DNA of 64,000 bases from Anaerostipes rhamnosivorans (GTDB lineage Bacteria; Bacillota; Clostridia; Lachnospirales; Lachnospiraceae): positions 1,025,001-1,089,000 of the forward strand of contig NZ_CP040058.1 of NCBI RefSeq assembly GCF_005280655.1, given 5' to 3'. Below, in pieces: positions 55,882 through 63,692 of this stretch. How positions within the stretch are numbered: the first letter of the stretch is position 1; every line of letters begins with the position of its first letter. The translations under genes were made by a program, and so were the position numbers. The notes under the pieces are model-generated. The model saw only the letters and a list, made by a program, of their open reading frames with translations, had not been told where the DNA came from and did no database searches.

Positions 55882-56679
55882 ATGAAAATCGTTGTTTGTG
55901 CAAAACAAGTACCAGATACAACTGAAGTAAAATTAGATCCAAAGACCAACACTCTGATCAGGGATGGTGTTCCGAGTATCATCAACCCAGATGACAAAGC
56001 CGGAATCGAAGCTGCCCTGCAGTTAAAGGAAAAATGCCCGGGAAGCACTGTGACTGTTGTTTCCATGGGACCGCCTCAGGCAGATGTGGCATTGAGAGAA
56101 GCACTTGCTATGGGATGTGACGATGCAGTTCTGGTTTCTGACAGAGCATTCGGAGGAGCAGATACATGGGCAACATCTTCCACTATCGCGGCAGCGATCA
56201 AAAAATTGGATTACGATGTCATCATCACAGGACGCCAGGCGATTGACGGAGATACCGCTCAGGTAGGCCCTCAGATCGCAGAACATCTTGGAATTCCTCA
56301 GGTGAGCTATGTCGAAGCCCTGAATGTGGAAGGGGAAGACACTTTGATCGTCCAGAGGCAGTTTGAAGACCGCCATCAGATCATTGAAGTAAAGACTCCT
56401 TGCCTGATCACTGCTTTGGCTGAATTGGCAACACCTAGATATATGACAGTCCACGGTGCATTTGACGCATACAGAGAAAAAGAAGTCAGCGTCTGGGGAC
56501 TTGCAGACTTAGAAGACACTGTAGACCAGGCAAATATCGGGTTAAAAGGATCTCCTACAAGAGTAAAGAAATCCTTTACAAAACAGGCCAAAGGTGCAGG
56601 AACTATTTTAAAAGATTTATCAGCAGACGAAGCTGTTGCATCCATTGTTGATAAACTTCAGGAAAAGCACATCATTTAA
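55882..56679 (+). CDS. etfB: Electron transfer flavoprotein beta subunit
   Basis: 265 residues; ATG 55882 after GTGGAAGGAGAATAAG. EtfB motifs: MKIVVCAKQVPDTTEVKLDP, INPDDKAGIEAAL, the signature region VETPCLITA-like (VKTPCLITALAELATPRYM). It binds the FAD or AMP site that receives electrons from NADH and passes them to EtfA. Gene order bcd-etfB-etfA matches clostridial bifurcating complexes. Confidence 0.95.
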   Translation: MKIVVCAKQVPDTTEVKLDPKTNTLIRDGVPSIINPDDKAGIEAALQLKEKCPGSTVTVVSMGPPQADVALREALAMGCDDAVLVSDRAFGGADTWATSSTIAAAIKKLDYDVIITGRQAIDGDTAQVGPQIAEHLGIPQVSYVEALNVEGEDTLIVQRQFEDRHQIIEVKTPCLITALAELATPRYMTVHGAFDAYREKEVSVWGLADLEDTVDQANIGLKGSPTRVKKSFTKQAKGAGTILKDLSADEAVASIVDKLQEKHII

Positions 56680-56698
56680 GCGAGGAGGAGAAGATAAA

Positions 56699-57694
56699 AT
56701 GAGCAGAGACGTATATGTATTCGCTGAGCAGAGAGACGGCGAACTTCAGAAAGTCGGAATCGAATTAATTGGTAAAGCAAGAGAATTAGCAGATGATCTT
56801 GGACAGCAGGTCGTTGCCGTGCTGCTTGGGGCAGGCGTAAAAGAAAAAGCCCAGGAATTAGTTGCCTGCGGTGCAGATAAAGTTGTTGTCGTAGATGACA
56901 TTATGCTGGCAGATTATGTGACAGAGCCATACACAAAGGCACTGACAGCTGTGATTAACGCAAAAGATCCTGAGATCGTGCTTTATGGTGCATCTTCCAT
57001 CGGACGTGACCTTGCCCCAAGAGTATCTGCAAGGATCCATACTGGATTGACAGCGGACTGTACTGCACTTGCCATTGATGAAGAGACAAAGCTCCTCATG
57101 ATGACCCGTCCGGCATTTGGCGGAAATATCATGGCGACCATCGTGTGTGAAGACTTCCGTCCTCAGATGGCAACAGTCCGTCCAGGAGTAATGAAAGCCT
57201 TGGAAAACGATGCATCCAGAAGCGGTGAAGTGGAAGAGTTCAAAGTAGAATTCTCTGATGCAGACATGAATGTAAAAGTCCGTGAAACTGTAAAGACAGC
57301 ACATAAATCTGTAGACATTACAGAGGCTAAGATCCTTGTTTCCGGTGGGCGCGGAATCGGAAGCGCTGACAAGTTCAAGGTGTTAGAGGAACTGGCGGAT
57401 GTCATGGAAGGTGAAGTGTCTTCTTCCAGAGCATGTGTAGATTCCGGATGGATCAGTGCTGACCGCCAGGTAGGACAGACAGGAAAGACTGTGCGTCCGG
57501 AATTATATCTGGCCTGCGGCATCTCAGGAGCGATCCAGCATGCAGCCGGTATGGAGAACTCAGAGTTTATCGTAGCCATCAACCGTGATGAGGATGCGCC
57601 GATCTTTGATATTGCAGACCTCGGCATCGTTGGAGACTTAAATACCATCGTACCGAAACTTACAGAAGCTGTGAAGGCGGTAAAAGGAAAATAA
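56699..57694 (+). CDS. etfA: Electron transfer flavoprotein alpha subunit
   Basis: 331 residues from ATG 56699 (GCGAGGAGGAGAAGATAAA upstream). N-terminal domain MSRDVYVFAEQRDGELQKVG; C-terminal FAD domain with LVSGGRGIG, SSRACVDSGWISADRQVGQT and LYLACGISGAIQHAAGM, NRDEDAPIFDIAD. It carries the electron-transferring FAD next to acyl-CoA dehydrogenase. Only its C-terminal domain is matched in the fusion protein at 10783-12681. A strong terminator follows. Confidence 0.95.
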   Translation: MSRDVYVFAEQRDGELQKVGIELIGKARELADDLGQQVVAVLLGAGVKEKAQELVACGADKVVVVDDIMLADYVTEPYTKALTAVINAKDPEIVLYGASSIGRDLAPRVSARIHTGLTADCTALAIDEETKLLMMTRPAFGGNIMATIVCEDFRPQMATVRPGVMKALENDASRSGEVEEFKVEFSDADMNVKVRETVKTAHKSVDITEAKILVSGGRGIGSADKFKVLEELADVMEGEVSSSRACVDSGWISADRQVGQTGKTVRPELYLACGISGAIQHAAGMENSEFIVAINRDEDAPIFDIADLGIVGDLNTIVPKLTEAVKAVKGK

Positions 57695-57713
57695 AATACA
57701 TACTGTTATATAT

Positions 57714-57757
57714 AAAAGGAGGTTGTGATATTGTGGTGATATTACAACCTCCTTTTT
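57714..57757 (+). terminator. Terminator of the bcd-etf operon
   Basis: AAAAGGAGGTTGT (57714-57726) and ACAACCTCCTTTT (57744-57756), then T. The left arm resembles a ribosome site, but the sequestered GTG has no long frame. Confidence 0.88.
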
Positions 57758-57765
57758 ATTTGTTA

Positions 57766-57799
57766 TTGACAACGTATGGGTAAAGTGATAATATTAGCT
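57766..57799 (+). promoter_or_regulatory. Promoter of the OFA transporter, sharing the bcd promoter motif
   Basis: TTGACA (57766-57771), 17-bp spacer, TAATAT (57789-57794). The -10 region AAAGTGATAATATTAGCTCA differs by one base from the bcd promoter's AAAGTGATACTATTAGCTCA. Confidence 0.8.
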
Positions 57800-57842
57800 C
57801 AAAAGATAATCAAAATATAACCAAGAGGTTGGGAAGTGTCAT

Positions 57843-59078
57843 ATGAACAAGAAAAAACGGAATGCAATGATGGTTTTTGGAGCCTTTGCTATATTATTTA
57901 CAGGCTATCCCCATGTATGGTCGATTTATCAGCCTTACGTGATGAAAACTGCCGGATGGAGTACCGGTCAGGCCTCCATTTGTTTTTATCTGCCGACTAT
58001 GTTTTTTGTATTGGGAAACGTTCTCGGAGGCAGGCTTCAGGATAAAAAGGGACCTGCACCCGCTATGTTCTTAGGCGGGGCAGTCTTTACCGCCGGCGTA
58101 TTGAGTTCAAGATATATGCTTCTTTCTTCACCTGTGTGGATGTACCTGACATTTGGAGTGATGCAGGGAATCGGATCGGGAATGATCTACGCACCGATTC
58201 TTTCAACTGCTCAGAAATGGTTTCCGAACAGGACAGGATTTGCGTCCGGGGTGGTGATCACCGCAAATGGGATCTGCGGCCTTATCATGGCACCGGTGAG
58301 CAAAACACTCTTGGAGACGGGAGGTCCCAAGCTGGCATTTCTGACAGTTGGGCTTCTCATAGGAATCTCATGGATTCTGGGAACCTTGTTTATTAAAAGT
58401 CCAAGTGAGGCGGCAAAGAAGGAGACACCGGTTTCCTATGGAGATCAACAGCAGTACACCTCCGCTGAAATGATAAGGACAAAGAAATTTTACTACCTGC
58501 TGTGTACCATGATGTGCGGTCTCATGGCATACTATCTTACCTCGCCGTTATCGCAGACACTTCAGACAGACAGAGGTGTCAGCACGGCGCTTGCGGTAGG
58601 ATCCGTCATGGCGGGATCTATATTGAATGCAGGGATGAGGCTTGTGCTCCCTTCCCTTTCAGATAAAATCGGCAGGATCCAATGTATCAAGGGAGTGATC
58701 CTTCTTTCCATGGCAGCGATGGCATTTCTCGTGTCAGGCCAGAAGCTGCTCACCACATTGGCAATCGTGCTGATCTACGGCTGTTTCGGAGGCATTATGG
58801 GAAGTTTTCCATCTCTGTCAAGTTCCATTTTTGGACTGAAGCATTCGGGACAGAACTATGGGATCGTGATGTTTGGGATCATTGTTGTCACGGCATTATC
58901 ACCCTGCATCACAAACTTTATTACAGCAGAGCAGTTTCCGGTCAACACCACATTTTTCATCGGTTTTGCATTTTCCGCGGCGGCGTTTCTGTTTTTGACA
59001 AAGCTGGAAAAAGAGATCAAAAGTGAAGAACAGGCAAATGTGAAACAGGAAGTAAAACCACAGATAAAATTACAGTAA
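57843..59078 (+). CDS. OFA-type major facilitator transporter
   Basis: 411 residues with twelve predicted membrane helices; ATG 57843 after AAGAGGTTGGGAAGTGTCAT. The N-terminal GYPHVWSIYQPYVMKTAGWS, GNVLGGRLQDKKGPAPAMFL, GMIYAPILSTAQKWFPNRTG and GQNYGIVMFGI are oxalate/formate-antiporter-family patterns. OFA members move monocarboxylates (lactate, oxalate, formate). Its promoter matches that of bcd-etfBA, so it may export or import an acid of the same pathway. A class II aldolase gene follows after 28 bp. Confidence 0.9.
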   Translation: MNKKKRNAMMVFGAFAILFTGYPHVWSIYQPYVMKTAGWSTGQASICFYLPTMFFVLGNVLGGRLQDKKGPAPAMFLGGAVFTAGVLSSRYMLLSSPVWMYLTFGVMQGIGSGMIYAPILSTAQKWFPNRTGFASGVVITANGICGLIMAPVSKTLLETGGPKLAFLTVGLLIGISWILGTLFIKSPSEAAKKETPVSYGDQQQYTSAEMIRTKKFYYLLCTMMCGLMAYYLTSPLSQTLQTDRGVSTALAVGSVMAGSILNAGMRLVLPSLSDKIGRIQCIKGVILLSMAAMAFLVSGQKLLTTLAIVLIYGCFGGIMGSFPSLSSSIFGLKHSGQNYGIVMFGIIVVTALSPCITNFITAEQFPVNTTFFIGFAFSAAAFLFLTKLEKEIKSEEQANVKQEVKPQIKLQ

Positions 59079-59106
59079 AAAAATAAAGAGAAAGGAAGTA
59101 TCAATC

Positions 59107-59943
59107 ATGGCATTAGTCAAAATGAAACAGTTATTAGAGCAGGCAAAAAAGGAAAACAGAGGATGCGGTGCATTCAGTGTGGGCAATATGGAAATGGTCA
59201 AAGGGGCGATTCAGGCAGCGGAGGAGATGAATACACCGATCATCCTGCAGATCGCTGAAGTGCGGCTCGCCCATTCACCGCTTCATCTTATGGGGCCGAT
59301 GATGGTGCAGGCGGCAAAAGAGGCAAAGGTGGATGTGGCAGTTCATCTGGACCACGGACTTAACATTGAGACTGTAAAAAAAGCGCTGGAACTGGGATTT
59401 ACCTCTGTTATGCTGGATGCATCCAGAGATTCGTTTGAAGAAAATATCAGAAAAACAAAAGAAGTTGTCGCTCTGGCAGCACAGTACGGAGCAACCGTGG
59501 AAGCGGAATTAGGGCTGGTAGGCGGAAGCGAAGACGGAAAGAGTGACCATGGAATCCAGTGCACCAAGCCTCAGGACGCCAAGGTCTTCTGTGAGCAGAC
59601 CGGAGTGGATGCCCTGGCCGTTGCCATTGGAAATGCCCACGGGGACTATCCGGTAGCTCCGACTTTGGAATTTGGTGTATTGGAAGACATTCACAATATT
59701 ACTGCCAAACCATTGGTGCTTCACGGCGGAAGCGGTATTACAGATGAGGATTTCAGAAAAGCCATCTCTCTTGGAATCTGCAAAGTGAACATTGCAACTG
59801 CAAGCTTTAACAGCCTGACAAAAGAAGTGGAAAACTATCTGGAGACAGAAGGAAAACATAATTACTTCGATATGAACGAAGCTATGGTAAAGGGTGTCTA
59901 TGACAACGTAAAACGCCATATCCAGATCTTTAACTGCAGATAA
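59107..59943 (+). CDS. Class II fructose-bisphosphate-type aldolase (IolJ candidate)
   Basis: 278 residues; ATG 59107 after GAGAAAGGAAGTATCAATC. Zn-dependent class II aldolase: GCGAFSVGNMEMVKGAIQAA, VAVHLDHGLNIETVKKAL, LGLVGGSEDGKSD, AIGNAHGDYP, VLHGGSGITDED. The metal histidines are in DHG, NAHG and LHGG. Class II members include FbaA, KbaY and IolJ. The inositol genes 1.8 kb downstream favour IolJ, which cleaves 2-deoxy-5-keto-gluconate-6-phosphate; this is an inference. Confidence 0.88.
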   Translation: MALVKMKQLLEQAKKENRGCGAFSVGNMEMVKGAIQAAEEMNTPIILQIAEVRLAHSPLHLMGPMMVQAAKEAKVDVAVHLDHGLNIETVKKALELGFTSVMLDASRDSFEENIRKTKEVVALAAQYGATVEAELGLVGGSEDGKSDHGIQCTKPQDAKVFCEQTGVDALAVAIGNAHGDYPVAPTLEFGVLEDIHNITAKPLVLHGGSGITDEDFRKAISLGICKVNIATASFNSLTKEVENYLETEGKHNYFDMNEAMVKGVYDNVKRHIQIFNCR

Positions 59944-59960
59944 ACATAGGCAACAGCACA

Positions 59961-60147
59961 GTGAGTTTTTCTTTATTATCTCCAGTCGGCTCTGGAAAGG
60001 CCTCCTTCCGGCAATGAAGAAAAACTATCGTAGATGCACCTTCTGTTTCGCCGTCATCCTTATCTAGCAGACACTACGTCTATGTTCTGCATGATTGGAG
60101 TGAGGCATTCTATGAGCCGAACGGAAATCATGTGGAACATGACATAC
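59961..60147 (-). repeat. Two-hairpin intergenic repeat, full-length copy in reverse orientation
   Basis: From left: the B hairpin (GTGAGTTTTTCTTTATTATC ... CAATGAAGAAAAACTATCG), the linker with CTTCTGTTTCGCCGTCATCC, then the A half reversed (TTCTGCATGATTGGAGTGAG ... GAACGGAAATCATGTGG). Same architecture as 19144-19332. It follows the aldolase gene by 17 bp. Confidence 0.82.
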
Positions 60148-60221
60148 CCACAGGGAACACCGTATTCTATGCCTTCGGGCTTGGTGTGCTCCACATAATA
60201 AATTATATTTTGTTAATAGAA

Positions 60222-60252
60222 AAAGTCCTCAGGGTATTCCAGAGGATTTTTT
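60222..60252 (+). terminator. Terminator after the aldolase gene
   Basis: AAAGTCCTC, loop AGGGTATTCCA, GAGGATTTTTT. It separates the aldolase transcript from the next regulator's promoter. Confidence 0.75.
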
Positions 60253-60274
60253 CTTTATTCAACACATGAAGAAA

Positions 60275-60324
60275 TTGCATCTCCGCTCCAGTGTGCTATA
60301 ATAAAGCTATTGATGCGTGCACGG
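60275..60324 (+). promoter_or_regulatory. Promoter and LacI-type operator of the inositol regulator
   Basis: TTGCAT (60275-60280), 16-bp spacer, TATAAT (60297-60302). GCGTGCACGG at 60315-60324 matches nine of ten bases of the perfect palindrome GCGTGCACGC before iolG and would block early transcription. Confidence 0.8.
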
Positions 60325-60345
60325 GAACGCGAAAGGAGAAGGGAA

Positions 60346-61374
60346 ATGGCAGTTACAATACAACAGATCGCAGATTTGGCAGGGGTGTCCAGAGGGACTG
60401 TGGACAGGGCCTTAAACAACCGAGGTAGGATCCGGCCGGAGGTGGCAGAGCGGATCAAGGAAATAGCAAAGGAGCTGGGCTATCAGCCCAATATGGCGGC
60501 GAAGGCTCTCTCTACGGCCAATCATGCCCTTCAGATCGGAGTGATCATCCAATATGCGGAGACTCCCTTTATGAAAGCCGTGCTGGAAGGGACAGAGTCC
60601 GCAAAAGAAGAGGTGGAGCGATTCGGAGGACATGTGTTTGTTGAGCGGATTCATGGAGGAGATGTGAAGAAACTGCTGAAGATCATGCATGATTTTAAAG
60701 AGGCCGGAGTAAGGGGAATCGCACTGGTGCCAACCGACGATGAACTGCTCAGGAGAACGATTAATCAGTACGTGGAAAAAGAAAATATCTCTGTGATCAC
60801 GATCAACTCTGACCTGGAGGATACAAAGAGACTTTGTTTTTTCGGACAAGATTCCTATGCCAGCGGCAGAGTGGCCGGGGGGCTTATGGGAGAGATTATT
60901 CCGGCGGACGGTAAAGTGATGATCCTCTCCGGATCCCAGGAAAATGTAGCAACTATGAAGCGTACAAAAGGATTCCTGGACGAACTGGCACACCATTATC
61001 CGGGCATACAGACAATGGAGCCAAGATACGCATATGATGACGACTGGGTAGCGGGAAAGCTCCTGGAAGAACAGCTGGAAGAGACACCGGACCTGGCCGG
61101 TATATACCTTACGGCCCAGGGGGAGAGTGGTGTGTGCGACACCTTGAAAAAGTACAGGCTGGAAAAAAAGATCAAAGTGATCGCCCACGATTACGAGGGA
61201 GAAAACCGGGAAAATTTAAGAAAAGGAGTCATTAATTTTATCCTCAGGCAAAACTCCTATGTGCAGGGATATGAATCTGTTATGGAATTATTCCACACTC
61301 TGTGCGGAAATCCTACTAGAAAAGGAGAGTTCTGGTATACAGATATCGTGATTAAGACAAGATGCAATGTATGA
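60346..61374 (+). CDS. LacI-family regulator of the inositol cluster
   Basis: 342 residues from ATG 60346 (GAAAGGAGAAGGGAA upstream). Helix-turn-helix TIQQIADLAGVSRGTVDRAL, hinge YQPNMAAKALSTAN, then a sugar-binding domain with DSYASGRVAGGLMGE and KVIAHDYEGENRENLRKGV. It ends 393 bp before iolG. The same operator core lies at both promoters, so it likely represses itself and the iol genes until an inositol derivative binds. Its stop codon TGA lies in the end of a repeat copy. Confidence 0.9.
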   Translation: MAVTIQQIADLAGVSRGTVDRALNNRGRIRPEVAERIKEIAKELGYQPNMAAKALSTANHALQIGVIIQYAETPFMKAVLEGTESAKEEVERFGGHVFVERIHGGDVKKLLKIMHDFKEAGVRGIALVPTDDELLRRTINQYVEKENISVITINSDLEDTKRLCFFGQDSYASGRVAGGLMGEIIPADGKVMILSGSQENVATMKRTKGFLDELAHHYPGIQTMEPRYAYDDDWVAGKLLEEQLEETPDLAGIYLTAQGESGVCDTLKKYRLEKKIKVIAHDYEGENRENLRKGVINFILRQNSYVQGYESVMELFHTLCGNPTRKGEFWYTDIVIKTRCNV

Positions 61375-61490
61375 GTTTTTCTTTATTGTCTTCAGTCGGC
61401 TCTGGAAAGGCCTCCTTCAGACAATAAAGAAAAACTCTTGTGGGAGGCGCCTTCTGTTTAGCCGTCATCTTTTTTATGGATCTTGCATGG
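61371..61490 (-). repeat. Intergenic repeat, B half and linker
   Basis: GAGTTTTTCTTTATTGTCT (61373-61391) pairs perfectly with AGACAATAAAGAAAAACTC (61419-61437) around CTGGAAAGGCCTCC. The linker GCGCCTTCTGTTTAGCCGTC follows. No A half is present. The terminal TATGA supplies the regulator's stop. Confidence 0.8.
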
Positions 61491-61582
61491 GTGTTGTGAC
61501 AGCATTTGTTATAAAACTAATAAAAATATAACCATAACTTAACAAACTTTTTGGGGTGGTTATACAAAATGTATAAATATTG

Positions 61583-61614
61583 ATACAATATCGGTGTCCG
61601 GTATTGTATTTTTT
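61583..61614 (+). terminator. Intrinsic terminator or attenuator upstream of iolG
   Basis: ATACAATATCGG, loop TGT, CCGGTATTGTAT, then TTTTTT. It lies 150 bp before iolG and 70 bp before its promoter, so it probably ends read-through from the regulator. Confidence 0.65.
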
Positions 61615-61680
61615 GTGCAGAAAAGATAGTCCAGGTGAATTTATCTAAAGTTTGTTTGGAATTGTTGTGCATGTTGTTTA

Positions 61681-61709
61681 TTGCGTGCACGCGCACTCAA
61701 TGTTATCAT
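61681..61709 (+). promoter_or_regulatory. Promoter and operator of the iolG operon
   Basis: TTGCGT (61681-61686), 17-bp spacer, TATCAT (61704-61709). The perfect palindrome GCGTGCACGC (61683-61692) overlaps the -35 and matches the site at the LacI regulator's own promoter. Confidence 0.82.
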
Positions 61710-61766
61710 AAGTTCACAATCTAAATGAAACAAATAATCAGATAACAAGCATATGGAGGTAGAACA

Positions 61767-62771
61767 ATGTTAAATGTAGGTGTAATCGGATGTGGCGGCA
61801 TGGGAAAAGATCATATTAAACGTCTCACAAACAAGATCCAGGGAGCAAAGGTAGTGGCAGTTTCTGATGTCTTTGAAGAAGGAGCAAAAGAAGCAGCGGC
61901 ATTGGCAGGAGGAGCTAAGGTATATACAGACGGAAAAGATCTGATCAATGATCCTGATGTGGACGCTGTATTTATTGTATCCCCAGGATTTGCACATACA
62001 GACTCTCTTCTTCAGGCGATTGAAGCAGGAAAAAGGGTGTTTTGTGAAAAACCTCTGGCGACAACAGCGCAGGACTGCAAGAAGATTGTAGATGCGGAGG
62101 CTGCTTCAGGAAAACATTTAATTCAGCTTGGATTTATGAGAAGGTATGATAAAGGATATGTTCAGGTGAAAGAAGCGCTTCGGTCAGGAGAATACGGTGA
62201 ACCGCTGATCCTTCACTGCACACACAGAAATCCGGAGGTTGGTACAAACTATAATACTCCGATGGCAGTACATGATACAGCGATTCATGAGATCGACACA
62301 CTTCACTGGTTAGTGGATGATGAATATGAAAGCGCTCAGGTCATTATGCCGAAGGTGACAAAATACTCTCACTCTGAATTAAAGGATCCTCAGATCATGC
62401 TGCTCCGCACAAAGAGAGGAATCTGCATCGATGTAGAAGTATTCGTCAACTGCAAGTTCGGATATGACATCAACTGCGAAGTAGTATGCGAAGACGGTGC
62501 CATCAAGATGGCGGAACCTTCTTATCCAAGCATCAGAAAAAATGCGGCAGTATCCACAACGATTGATACAGACTGTTTTGTAAGGTTTGAAGATGCATAC
62601 GACACAGAAGTTCAGAATTGGGTTGACTGTGCGAAGCAGGGAGTGATCAACGGACCTACCGCATGGGACGGATATCTGGCAGCTGTTACAGCAGATGCGT
62701 TAGTAAAAGCACAGGAAACAGGACAGATTGAACCGATCGTCACAGAAGAAAAACCTGCATTTTATAAGTAG
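61767..62771 (+). CDS. iolG: myo-Inositol 2-dehydrogenase (IolG-like)
   Basis: 334 residues; ATG 61767 after ATATGGAGGTAGAACA. Rossmann start VGVIGCGGMGKDHIKRL, catalytic lysine K95 in FCEKPLATT, and the active-site D170-x3-H174 in VHDTAIHEIDTLHWL. It oxidises myo-inositol, or a related cyclitol, to scyllo-inosose with NAD. A sugar-isomerase of the IolI type and a GPH transporter follow in one operon, which supports an inositol role. Confidence 0.9.
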   Translation: MLNVGVIGCGGMGKDHIKRLTNKIQGAKVVAVSDVFEEGAKEAAALAGGAKVYTDGKDLINDPDVDAVFIVSPGFAHTDSLLQAIEAGKRVFCEKPLATTAQDCKKIVDAEAASGKHLIQLGFMRRYDKGYVQVKEALRSGEYGEPLILHCTHRNPEVGTNYNTPMAVHDTAIHEIDTLHWLVDDEYESAQVIMPKVTKYSHSELKDPQIMLLRTKRGICIDVEVFVNCKFGYDINCEVVCEDGAIKMAEPSYPSIRKNAAVSTTIDTDCFVRFEDAYDTEVQNWVDCAKQGVINGPTAWDGYLAAVTADALVKAQETGQIEPIVTEEKPAFYK

Positions 62772-62840
62772 GGTGCAGAAACTGCAGGACTGCGCGAGGG
62801 CATGGAAATAAGATCAATACATAAATCAGGAGGAATAGAA

Positions 62841-63674
62841 ATGAAAATCGGATTTAACGAAGCAACTGCACTGGAATGTAAAGGACAGTCTCTGATGGCT
62901 GACTTAGAAGCGTGTGAAAAATACGGATTTGATTACATCGAGATCAGATTTGACTGTGTAAAGGATTATTTGAAAGAACACACACTGGAAGAACTGGCGG
63001 ACTGGTTTAAAAACCATCATTTAAAACCATGGGCTTATAATACCTTGATCTTTTTTAACCAGAGAGACGAAGCCGGAGAAAAAGAGATTGACGAAGAGAC
63101 TGATTTTATCATTGAAGTGTGCAAGGCCATCGGCATGAAGATGCTGATCACTGTTCCGTCCTTTGATGTAAAGGATAAGAGCATCACAGAGATCAAAGAG
63201 GAAGCAGTAGAACGTCTCCGTTATTTATCCGATAAGGTGGGAGAAGATATTAAGATATCACTGGAATTCTGCGGGGCGCCGAACTGCTCCATCAACCAGT
63301 TTGGGACAGCTTACGATGTAGTGAAAGCAACAGACCGTGACAATGTAGGGGTAACAGTGGATACCTTCCATTTCCATGAGATGTGTTCTAAGTTAGAAGA
63401 TTTAGAAGCAGCGGACGGAAAGAAGATCTTTGCTTACCATCTGAATGACTGTGAGGATCTGCCTCTGGGATCATGCGGTGATGATAAACGCCTGTGGCCG
63501 GGAGAAGGTGTGGTAGATCATGCAGGAATCGCAGCTGCCTTAAAGAAGATCGGATTCGACGGGGTATGTACCATTGAAGAATTCCGTCCAGAATATTATG
63601 AAATGTCCCATGACGAGAATGTGAAAAAGTCTGCTGAAGTGACAAGGGATTTCGTAGCAAAATACTTTGCATAA
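62841..63674 (+). CDS. Sugar phosphate isomerase/epimerase family (IolI-like)
   Basis: 277 residues from ATG 62841 (CAGGAGGAATAGAA upstream). TIM-barrel xylose-isomerase-like fold with metal ligands in LEFCGAPNC (Glu), VGVTVDTFHFHEM (Asp, His), IFAYHLNDCED (His) and CTIEEFRPEY (Glu). The length and the WPGEGVVDH loop fit IolI (inosose isomerase); IolE dehydratase is the alternative. Second gene of the iol operon. Confidence 0.85.
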   Translation: MKIGFNEATALECKGQSLMADLEACEKYGFDYIEIRFDCVKDYLKEHTLEELADWFKNHHLKPWAYNTLIFFNQRDEAGEKEIDEETDFIIEVCKAIGMKMLITVPSFDVKDKSITEIKEEAVERLRYLSDKVGEDIKISLEFCGAPNCSINQFGTAYDVVKATDRDNVGVTVDTFHFHEMCSKLEDLEAADGKKIFAYHLNDCEDLPLGSCGDDKRLWPGEGVVDHAGIAAALKKIGFDGVCTIEEFRPEYYEMSHDENVKKSAEVTRDFVAKYFA

Positions 63675-63692
63675 AGCATAAGGGGGACAAAG

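Noticed and set aside
57718..57745. AAGGAGGTTGTGATATTGTG as a ribosome site and start
   Set aside because: It lies in the stem of the bcd-etf terminator and no long frame follows.
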